Below are positions 9,220-14,924 of a stretch of DNA of 64,000 nt, in pieces. Below the pieces are notes generated by a model. The model searched no databases. It saw only the letters and a list, made by a program, of their open reading frames with translations, and was not told the DNA's origin. The translations under genes and the position numbers were made by a program. The stretch is from Candidatus Latescibacterota bacterium (GTDB lineage: Bacteria; JAAXHH01), in NCBI GenBank assembly GCA_022822725.1, contig JAJEAN010000001.1, positions 248,001-312,000 of the forward strand, given 5' to 3'. Position 1 is the stretch's first letter; each line of letters starts with the position of its first letter.

Positions 9220-11550
9220 TCAATCGAGCAGCTTGTGGACGAATCGGGTCCTCAGCGCCCTGGCCGCCCATTCCATGTTCCGTTCGATGTCCCGCCGCAG
9301 CTGTTCGCCAGGCCCCGCGCCGTCTCCCTCCTCGTATCCCAGTCGGCGGGCAAGGAACATGAACTCCTGGGAGGACCAATCCGGAAGGACGAGGTCCCGG
9401 GCGTTGCCGCGAACCATGCGCAGGCCGTTGATCAGCCTGACGAGGAACCGGTATGCACGGTCCAGCATGACACGCTCTTCATCTGAAAGGAATCCGGCCC
9501 CGTTGAGCGCTTCCATGGCCTCCAGCGTGTTCGGTCCGCGAACGGTGTCGTTCCGCGCGCCGTAGAGGATCTGCAGATCCTGCACGAAATACTCAATGTC
9601 GATCAGGCCGCCGTAACTGTATTTGACGTTGATGGCGCCGGATTCGACCAGTTCATCGTTCTGCCGCTCGCGGAGATGGGTCCACGACCTGCCGTCCACC
9701 GGGGCTTCATGGTACACGAAGGCGTCGCGGGCGGCCTCGACGTCCCCGCCCAGGACCGGATCGCCCCCGATGGCGCGCAGCTTGATCAGCGCATGGCGCT
9801 CGTAGGGCAGGGCGCCGCCCTTTTCGTTGAAATATGCGTTGAACTTCTCCAGGGACGAGGCCAGGGCGCCTTTTTCGCCGTAGGGCCGGAGCCGGAGGTC
9901 GATCTCGAACAGGCCCTCTCTCCGGGATTCGATGGTGCTGCTGATCATGCGCACGAGCCGTTCGTAGTACTCCGAATTCAACACGTCGTGGGGACCGCTC
10001 GTACGCCCCTGACCGGCATAGACGAACATCAGTTCGATGTCCGAGGCCCAGCCCAGTTCCCGGCCGCCGCATTTCCCCAGCGCGCAGATGCTGAAGACGC
10101 AGGGTTTGCCGGAGGGCAGCGTGGGATCGCCGTACTGCCGGCGCTGCTCCTGGTCGCAGATGTCGTACGCGGATTCGAGGACCACCTCCGCCAGCGTGGT
10201 GAGTTCGCGGGAAAAGGCCTGGATGTCCTGTTTCTTCTCCAGGATCTGGCGCATGCTGATCCGGAGCATCTCCTTGTCCTTGTACCGGTTCAGCAACTCC
10301 TTGCGGCGGGCGTAACTTCCTACCTTCGACAACCGCGCGGCCAGTTCGCCTTCCATCTGCTCCCGAGACCTTACGATACCGACCACCCTGATGTCCTGCA
10401 GCACGGGGAACAGGTTCTTGTACTGCATCCTGAGAAAGTCCTTCCACAGGAAATCGCTCGTGCCGAAGAAGGTTGCCATCGCGCTGATCACTTCCTGCTT
10501 CTCCAGCTGGTCGAACATCTCCTCCATCGCCCGTCCGGGCGGTACGTTGGCCAGGACCTGGTCGATCAACTGGTTGAAATGTTCCAGGGCCTGGGCGGGG
10601 TTCGGCGCACGGGTCAGCAGATGGGTAAACTGCTTGATGAGGGTGATCACAAACCGCAGTTCATGGAGTTTCCCCGGATCGGTTATTTTACCTCCGCGCC
10701 GGTCGGTCACCTCGAGCGTGTCCTGCACCTCGGCCCCGGCGGCCGCGATATCGATCCTTCGTATGTTGATGTCGCGCAGTGCCAGCGCAGTCGAAAGGGC
10801 ATACAGAAACGCGGGAGTGTCCTGGCCCGTGATGTCGAGGCGGGTCGCCCCGGTCCCGGTGTCGTTGTCGATCGCCACGCGCACCGGGAACATAGATGAG
10901 CGCTCCGCATCCTTCTCGTGACGGAGGAAGTCCACGACGCGCCCGTTGATCGTTCGCTGCAACGCCCCCGCACTGTTCATCCGCAGGCTGTGCATGGCAT
11001 CCTTTATTTCCTTCGTAATGACTGGCCAGTCCGGCGACTTTTCCGACGACGCGCGCACACGGAAGACATCCACGATTTTCCGCTGCGTCCTCAGCGACGT
11101 CGAGGTGATGCCCGGCGGAACGGCCGGCGTGCCCGGACGTGCGCGGCGGCGCCGTCTCGGCCGCAGGGACCGTTTGCGCCTAACGACCGCCGGTGACGCA
11201 TCGGCATAGGTGAATACGTCTCCCCGACGGATGCTCAGTCCATTAGACGCCAGAAGGCCCGAAAGGATCGAGATTACCGACAGGTTGTCGAAAGCCACGA
11301 CGGTAAGACGCCACGTGGAATCGTCCTGGGGCTCCACGTCGATCTCCGCGGCGTTGTCCGGTCCCAGCCGGTTGATCATTTCGATATGTCGCCGGATCAC
11401 TCCGGGATCGTAACGCTCGAAGTAGGCCGGCTCCATTCGGTCAAGATGGTCCCGGATCAGCGTATCCGGCAGATCGCTGCCCTTGAGCTTCTCCGAAAGT
11501 TCCGTGATAGGGATCGTATTCGTCATGCCGAGGTCCGGGGTTATGGTCAT
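9220..11550 (-). CDS. ACT-domain GlnE/GlnD-type nucleotidyltransferase
   Basis: About 776 residues. The C-terminal half is a GlnE-type nucleotidyltransferase. It has the signature ALGKCGGRELGWASDIELMF (glycine turn and acidic metal ligands), FEIDLRLRPYGEKGALASS, and the following helical region with GGLIDIEYFVQ. The N-terminal part carries two ACT-like segments (around LTVVAFDNLSVISILSGL and LDITGQDTPAFLYALSTAL), which is a GlnD feature. It may therefore modify glutamine synthetase or PII in response to a small ligand; this is inference. ATG at 11550 is chosen because AGGAG lies 10 bases upstream and a promoter sits just before it. A longer open frame to 11793 would run through that promoter. 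Confidence 0.8.
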   Translation of the reverse strand: MTITPDLGMTNTIPITELSEKLKGSDLPDTLIRDHLDRMEPAYFERYDPGVIRRHIEMINRLGPDNAAEIDVEPQDDSTWRLTVVAFDNLSVISILSGLLASNGLSIRRGDVFTYADASPAVVRRKRSLRPRRRRRARPGTPAVPPGITSTSLRTQRKIVDVFRVRASSEKSPDWPVITKEIKDAMHSLRMNSAGALQRTINGRVVDFLRHEKDAERSSMFPVRVAIDNDTGTGATRLDITGQDTPAFLYALSTALALRDINIRRIDIAAAGAEVQDTLEVTDRRGGKITDPGKLHELRFVITLIKQFTHLLTRAPNPAQALEHFNQLIDQVLANVPPGRAMEEMFDQLEKQEVISAMATFFGTSDFLWKDFLRMQYKNLFPVLQDIRVVGIVRSREQMEGELAARLSKVGSYARRKELLNRYKDKEMLRISMRQILEKKQDIQAFSRELTTLAEVVLESAYDICDQEQRRQYGDPTLPSGKPCVFSICALGKCGGRELGWASDIELMFVYAGQGRTSGPHDVLNSEYYERLVRMISSTIESRREGLFEIDLRLRPYGEKGALASSLEKFNAYFNEKGGALPYERHALIKLRAIGGDPVLGGDVEAARDAFVYHEAPVDGRSWTHLRERQNDELVESGAINVKYSYGGLIDIEYFVQDLQILYGARNDTVRGPNTLEAMEALNGAGFLSDEERVMLDRAYRFLVRLINGLRMVRGNARDLVLPDWSSQEFMFLARRLGYEEGDGAGPGEQLRRDIERNMEWAARALRTRFVHKLLD

Positions 11551-11572
11551 TGGCGCAGATCTCCTATCATAC

Positions 11573-11601
11573 ATAATACATCCAACCTTCCGTAAACACA
11601 A
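11573..11601 (-). promoter_or_regulatory. Sigma70-type promoter of the GlnE-like gene
   Basis: On the minus strand TTGTGT (11596-11601), 17 bases, then TATTAT (11573-11578). The predicted start near 11566 leaves a leader of only about 16 bases before the ATG at 11550, with the AGGAG ribosome site inside it. Confidence 0.55.
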
Positions 11602-11817
11602 CCAAGGAACACATTTAGGTACACGCGCCCGTGTGCGCGCGGGCGTCGTACGAGGCCGTGCGGGAACGGGTGCGGGCGCGTGGGAGATACGGTTTGGCCA
11701 GGAGCCGTCAGGCGGGACCAGGCGGGCGACGCGGCATGGTGGGAAAGGGTGCGGCAAGGTGCGGGCAGACCGGACCAGGCGGGACCACAACAATCTTGCG
11801 GATAATCCACTTTTTTC
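11602..11817. other. GC-rich divergent intergenic region
   Basis: Between the two divergent promoters lies a stretch dominated by degenerate GC-rich words (for example GCGGGACCAGGCGGG-like motifs at 11711 and 11776). I see no gene or RNA signature in it. Confidence 0.4.
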
Positions 11818-11845
11818 TTGACAGCCCCACGAAAGGTTTTATTAT
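11818..11845 (+). promoter_or_regulatory. Strong sigma70 promoter of the dtxR-family gene
   Basis: TTGACA (11818-11823), 16 bases, TATTAT (11840-11845). This is a full-consensus -35 and a 5/6 -10 on the plus strand, facing the metalloregulator gene. A longer open frame that begins at this TTG cannot be the real coding start because it overlaps the -35. Confidence 0.75.
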
Positions 11846-11849
11846 TCGA

Positions 11850-11868
11850 TGGCATATTTGATAAGCCA
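11850..11868. promoter_or_regulatory. Imperfect 19-bp palindrome, probable DtxR-family operator
   Basis: TGGCATATTTGATAAGCCA is an inverted repeat with outer arms TGGC/GCCA and inner TAT/ATA. It sits just downstream of the -10, over the expected transcription start. Size and placement match DtxR/IdeR/MntR-type operators, which are about 19 bp and overlap the promoter, and suggest autoregulation by the adjacent gene. The sequence itself differs from the diphtheria tox box. Confidence 0.6.
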
Positions 11869-11922
11869 AACTTTTTATTGCGCCGGCAACACGATGGTTG
11901 CCACAACGAATCGGACAGTGCA

Positions 11923-12453
11923 ATGGATGTCTGGAGAGAGTTTGAGCACAACGAGATCACGCACAGCGGAGCGCACTACCTGATGACGGTCCAGCAGTTG
12001 ATCGAGGACCAGGGATACGCCCGCGTATCGGATGTCGCCCGGGAGATGCACATCACACCCGGCAGCGCGTCGATCATGATCAAGTCGCTCCGGGAGAAGG
12101 GATACCTCGAGGAGGACCGGAACCGGTTCCTCAAGATGTCGGAAGAGGGAAACCGGCTGGCGCAGTCCGTATGGTCACACCGGCAGATTCTCATCGCCTT
12201 TCTCAAGAGTGTCCTGCATATCGACGCGGAACAGGCAGAAATCGACGCGTGCAAGATCGAGCACCTGATCAGTACGAAGACGGGGGAACGGTTGTTGCTG
12301 TTCCTGCAGTTCCTTCTGTCGGACGATCCCCACGGCAAGGCGTTCCTCAAGTCCTACTGGGACGCCAACGTGCTGTCGATCTGCGATTTGGAGTCCTGCG
12401 CGGTATGCGAGGAAGTGGGCGAATGCCTGGTAATCCGATCGGAGTCGGCGTGA
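11923..12453 (+). CDS. DtxR-family iron-dependent repressor with Cys-rich tail
   Basis: This 176-residue metalloregulator has a winged helix (about 25-75, ARVSDVAREMHITPGSASIM), a dimerisation region with His86, and the metal-site motif C110-x2-E113-H114. DtxR and IdeR use Cys at this position while MntR uses Glu, so an iron sensor is indicated. There is no C-terminal SH3 domain. Instead the tail has four cysteines, C154-x4-C159-x2-C162-x5-C168, which is unusual for the family. ATG at 11923 is chosen because homology begins there and the promoter and operator precede it. It lies upstream of feoA, PepSY and feoB, so it probably controls ferrous-iron uptake. Confidence 0.85.
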   Translation: MDVWREFEHNEITHSGAHYLMTVQQLIEDQGYARVSDVAREMHITPGSASIMIKSLREKGYLEEDRNRFLKMSEEGNRLAQSVWSHRQILIAFLKSVLHIDAEQAEIDACKIEHLISTKTGERLLLFLQFLLSDDPHGKAFLKSYWDANVLSICDLESCAVCEEVGECLVIRSESA

Positions 12454-12475
12454 GGGAAGCCGAAGCATTCATCGG

Positions 12476-12502
12476 TCCGGCGGCGGAGTATCCGCGGCCG
12501 GA
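12476..12502 (+). terminator. GC-rich hairpin after the regulator gene
   Basis: Arms 12476-12487 and 12491-12502 pair at 11 of 12 positions around a three-base loop. No T-tract follows on the plus strand, so it may act as an RNA-end structure or a weak terminator rather than a classical intrinsic terminator. Confidence 0.35.
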
Positions 12503-12507
12503 TGGCA

Positions 12508-12614
12508 AGAAAAAGGGACTATCGCACCATGGCCCGGCAAGCCCGGCGATAGTCCCTGGGCAGGACAGGTATAACTGTCCCTGAGGGCGATACGGAGGTA
12601 CGCGGCCCTCTAAT
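12508..12614 (-). ncRNA. Candidate small RNA 1 (about 105 nt), opposite strand before feoA
   Basis: A minus-strand unit bounded by a sigma70 promoter (TTGACC-17-TATACT, 12620-12648) and an intrinsic terminator whose 11-12 bp stem ends in five T. Two further stems lie inside: GAGGGC/GCCCTC and GGACAG/CTGTCC with a six-base loop. A second unit with the same architecture lies at 13045-13142. The two share CCAGGGACTATCG and the 3' arm CGATAGTCC. The pair next to the loop is C-G here and G-C in the other copy, a compensatory change. No convincing protein frame explains it. I recognise no known RNA family. Confidence 0.55.
12510..12557 (-). terminator. Intrinsic terminator of candidate small RNA 1
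   Basis: Read on the minus strand, arm GGGACTATCGC pairs with GCGATAGTCCC (plus an A-T pair), followed by TTTTT. The T-tract exists only in the minus-strand reading, which sets the orientation of the unit. Confidence 0.65.
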
Positions 12615-12619
12615 GCTAT

Positions 12620-12648
12620 AGTATACGGAAATCGCCATGGAAGGTCAA
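12620..12648 (-). promoter_or_regulatory. Sigma70 promoter of candidate small RNA 1
   Basis: On the minus strand TTGACC (12643-12648), exactly 17 bases, then TATACT (12620-12625). It points away from feoA. The expected start is about 12614. Confidence 0.6.
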
Positions 12649-12760
12649 TACCACAAAGAAATCGTTTTGAATCCAGCGAAAGGGGATACTGCCTATACGT
12701 AAAACACCTTTCAGTTCCGTGGCAAGTTCCGGCATCAGACCATCTGACGCGAGATAACCC

Positions 12761-13024
12761 ATGCATTCCGAACTCTTTACCAGCACGCAAGCACAGACGA
12801 TTCGCCTGGATGAACTAAAGCCCGGCGAAAAAGGAACGATTCGACAAATCAAGGGCACGGCGGGGGAAGAAGTGCACCTGATGGAACTGGGATTGCTTCC
12901 CGGCACAACCGTCGAATTGATTAAACGCGCCCCCATGGGCGATCCGATCGAGATACGCGTTCGGAGCTACCACCTGTCCATTCGTTGTGCCGAGGCCCGT
13001 TCGGTCGTGGTGGAAAGAAATTGA
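12761..13024 (+). CDS. feoA: Ferrous iron transport protein A
   Basis: An 87-residue cytoplasmic SH3-like protein that assists FeoB. The FeoA pattern is clear: KPGEKGTIRQIKG, then LMELGLLPGTTVELIKRAPMGDPIEIRV and a final strand with the SIRCAEA variant. The domain starts about 15 residues in, so this is a stand-alone FeoA and not a FeoA-FeoB fusion. It sits between the DtxR-family regulator and the PepSY gene, about 1.9 kb before feoB. Both flanking gaps carry an opposite-strand candidate small RNA. The ribosome site before the ATG is weak. Confidence 0.9.
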   Translation: MHSELFTSTQAQTIRLDELKPGEKGTIRQIKGTAGEEVHLMELGLLPGTTVELIKRAPMGDPIEIRVRSYHLSIRCAEARSVVVERN

Positions 13025-13044
13025 GCTTAAGAGGGATGTAACAT

Positions 13045-13090
13045 AAAAAAGGACTATCGGTTCGGCTGGCCGGCTCTCCCCGATAGTCCC
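13045..13090 (-). terminator. Intrinsic terminator of candidate small RNA 2
   Basis: On the minus strand GGACTATCGG pairs with CCGATAGTCC (extended by a G-U and an A-U pair) and is followed by TTTTTT. It has the same geometry as the copy at 12510-12557. Confidence 0.65.
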
Positions 13091-13142
13091 TGGACCAGGG
13101 GGATTCGTACACGTTGCGGGTACTATCCGATCCCGGCCTGTA
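13045..13142 (-). ncRNA. Candidate small RNA 2 (about 97 nt), opposite strand after feoA
   Basis: Second copy of the unit seen at 12508-12614. It has a sigma70 promoter TTGACA-17-TATATT (13148-13176) and a terminator stem of 10 bp or more followed by six T, with the same CCAGGGACTATCG block. The 5' half differs from copy 1. An upstream segment GATAGTACCC could pair with the terminator 5' arm (one bulge), and CCCTG-GTC-CAGGG can form a competing hairpin, so alternative folds are possible. Function unknown; proximity to iron genes suggests an iron-linked regulator. Confidence 0.55.
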
Positions 13143-13147
13143 TTTTG

Positions 13148-13176
13148 AATATACGCCCCCTGGCAACCGCTGTCAA
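13148..13176 (-). promoter_or_regulatory. Sigma70 promoter of candidate small RNA 2
   Basis: On the minus strand TTGACA (13171-13176), 17 bases, TATATT (13148-13153). Spacing is identical to the promoter of small RNA 1. The -35 lies about 27 bases before the start of the plus-strand PepSY gene. Confidence 0.65.
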
Positions 13177-13202
13177 TTCCATCGGTTTACCATGGGGCTT
13201 AC

Positions 13203-14168
13203 ATGATTCGAAAAACCATCTTCTGGATCCACCTCTCGTCGGGCGTCGTCGCCGGCATCGTCATCCTCATCATGTCCGTGACCGGCGTGCTGCTCACCTT
13301 CCAGAGCCAGATCGTCGACTACGCCAACCGGGCATATTCCACGGTCCATCCTCCCCATCCCGGCGCCGCGCGCATGGATCTCGACGCGGTGCTCGCGGCG
13401 GTCCGAAGTGCCGAGACCGAAGCGGAGCCCACCTCCGTTACCATACGTCCCGATCCGGCCGAGGCGTACGTCGTACGATTCGGCCGCGCGAAAACCGTCT
13501 TTGTCGATCCCTATACCGGGGATGTCCGGGGCGAAGGCAACATCGCCGTCCGCGATTTCCTTCGGGAGATCGTCTACTGGCACAGATGGTTCGGCGCGGA
13601 GGGTGATAACCGGACGGTCGCCCGGGCGGTTACGGGCGCCTGCAACCTGGCGTTCTTCCTGCTGACCATCACGGGGCTGTACATCTGGTGGCCCCGAAAA
13701 TGGACCTTTGCGGCCTTCAAGTCGGTCTTTGTGCCAAATCTCAAAGTCAAGGGGAAGGCCAGGGACTTCAACTGGCACAATTCCATCGGCATCTGGTGCC
13801 TTCCCGCCCTTTTCCTGATCTCGTTGAGCGGCGTGGTCATATCCTATAGGTGGGCAGGCGACCTGGTCTATACGCTTACAGGCACGGAACCGCCTCAAGG
13901 AGCCGCGCAGTCCGCGTCAAAACCGGAAAACCCCGGGGAAGAACCCGCACCGCTGCCGGTCGCGCCCTCCGAATCCTTTCTGGACGCGGCGCGAAGGCAG
14001 GTCCCGGAGTGGGCGTACATCACGCTGAACCTGCCCCAGGAAGGTGCGGAAACCGCCACGCTGACGGTATCTGAAATGGATAACCGCATTCCGCTGACCC
14101 GTTCGACCCTCACGGTTTCCACATCGGACGCGGGGGGTAGTCGAATGGGTACCGTTCACCAGTCTTAA
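13203..14168 (+). CDS. PepSY-associated membrane protein, N-terminal part (frameshifted)
   Basis: An inner-membrane protein of the PepSY-TM (iron-regulated membrane protein) family, often found with siderophore or iron uptake genes. There is a first membrane helix at about residues 8-32, a periplasmic PepSY-like segment, WHRWFG, a second helix (NLAFFLLTITGLYIWWPRKW), and a third with NSIGIWCLPALFLISLSGVV. The frame ends at 14168 in sequence that no longer fits the family. One base out of frame, from the G-run at 14132-14137, it continues as VEWVPFTSLNMGRQL into the next open frame. The gene is thus broken by a single-base indel at a six-G run, real or technical. Total intact length would be about 402 residues. 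Confidence 0.8.
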   Translation: MIRKTIFWIHLSSGVVAGIVILIMSVTGVLLTFQSQIVDYANRAYSTVHPPHPGAARMDLDAVLAAVRSAETEAEPTSVTIRPDPAEAYVVRFGRAKTVFVDPYTGDVRGEGNIAVRDFLREIVYWHRWFGAEGDNRTVARAVTGACNLAFFLLTITGLYIWWPRKWTFAAFKSVFVPNLKVKGKARDFNWHNSIGIWCLPALFLISLSGVVISYRWAGDLVYTLTGTEPPQGAAQSASKPENPGEEPAPLPVAPSESFLDAARRQVPEWAYITLNLPQEGAETATLTVSEMDNRIPLTRSTLTVSTSDAGGSRMGTVHQS

Positions 14169-14169
14169 C

Positions 14170-14409
14170 ATGGGTCGGCAACTGCGCACCTGGCTACGCT
14201 GGATTCATACGGGCGAAGCGGCCGGTTGGTTCGGCCAGCTCATCGCGGGCGTGGCGTCGGCCGGCGCGGTGGTTCTCGTTTGGACGGGACTCTCGCTGGC
14301 ATGGAGACGTTTCCGCAGGTTCAACAAAACCCGGCAGAACACGGAATTGGCTACGAATCAAGTACCAGGAGAATCCGATGAAGAACCACACCTTGCTCGC
14401 ACAGGATGA
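14170..14409 (+). pseudogene. PepSY-associated membrane protein, C-terminal fragment
   Basis: The C-terminal end of the preceding gene in the next frame. It carries the conserved RQLRTWLRWIHTGEAAGWFG segment and the last membrane helix (LIAGVASAGAVVLVWTGLSL) with a basic WRRFRRF end. Ending at this basic segment plus a short tail is normal for the family. It has no credible ribosome site of its own, so it is expressed only if the frame is restored at 14132-14137. Confidence 0.7.
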
Positions 14410-14779
14410 AGAAAACCAGACCCGGGTGTATTCGTGCCAGGCCGGACATATACACGTCATCTACCGGCGCACCAACATCGCCCTGTCGACGGGTGAGTTC
14501 CGCGAACTGCTCAGCTGCGTCGTACAGACCTATGAATACATCGAGCAGCAAAGTCAGGAGAGCATGGAATCGAAACACATCGACGTTATGTTCGACGACA
14601 CGGTCGTGAAAATGCCCCTGCCCGGTTTCAGGACGTTCGTGCGGGTCCTCAAACGGGCCATGATCAGTTTCCAGAGGTTATCGGATATTCACAACAAGCC
14701 CTCCGAAGTAGAAGTGGAATACGAAGCCAGTGGCAAGCTCATTCCATTTACGCCCTTCAAGTACAACCAGTTGAATTAA
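14378..14779 (+). CDS. Small conserved protein of the feo locus, unknown function
   Basis: A 133-residue soluble protein I do not recognise. It is well supported as a gene: AGGAG lies 8 bases before the ATG, and the start overlaps the end of the PepSY reading frame by 32 bases, as in translationally coupled genes. It has two cysteines in the N-terminal third (YSCQAGH, LLSCVV) and an acidic, helical middle part. Position between PepSY and feoB suggests a role in iron handling. That is context only. Confidence 0.6.
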   Translation: MKNHTLLAQDEENQTRVYSCQAGHIHVIYRRTNIALSTGEFRELLSCVVQTYEYIEQQSQESMESKHIDVMFDDTVVKMPLPGFRTFVRVLKRAMISFQRLSDIHNKPSEVEVEYEASGKLIPFTPFKYNQLN

Positions 14780-14924
14780 GCGGCCAGCCTGGTCAGCCTG
14801 GTCAGCCTGCGCGCTTTGCTTTTTATTCCCTTTTTAGCCGTTCAGCGTTATATTGACCTGGTCTGGACGTGACGGTTTTTCCAACCCGATCGTGAACCGT
14901 TTCATTCTGAACCAATCCTTGGAC

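Noticed and set aside
11574-11793. N-terminal extension of the GlnE-like gene to 11793
   Set aside because: The extension runs through the predicted promoter at 11573-11601, is Pro/Arg-rich, and the AGGAG-ATG at 11550 explains translation better.
12347-13166. Minus-strand open frames covering the candidate small RNAs
   Set aside because: They have no ribosome site or domain, and the promoters and terminators split them. The region is better explained as RNA genes.
14780-14852. CCTGGTCAG repeats after the small feo-locus gene as a terminator
   Set aside because: They are short direct repeats and do not fold into a stable stem followed by a T-tract.
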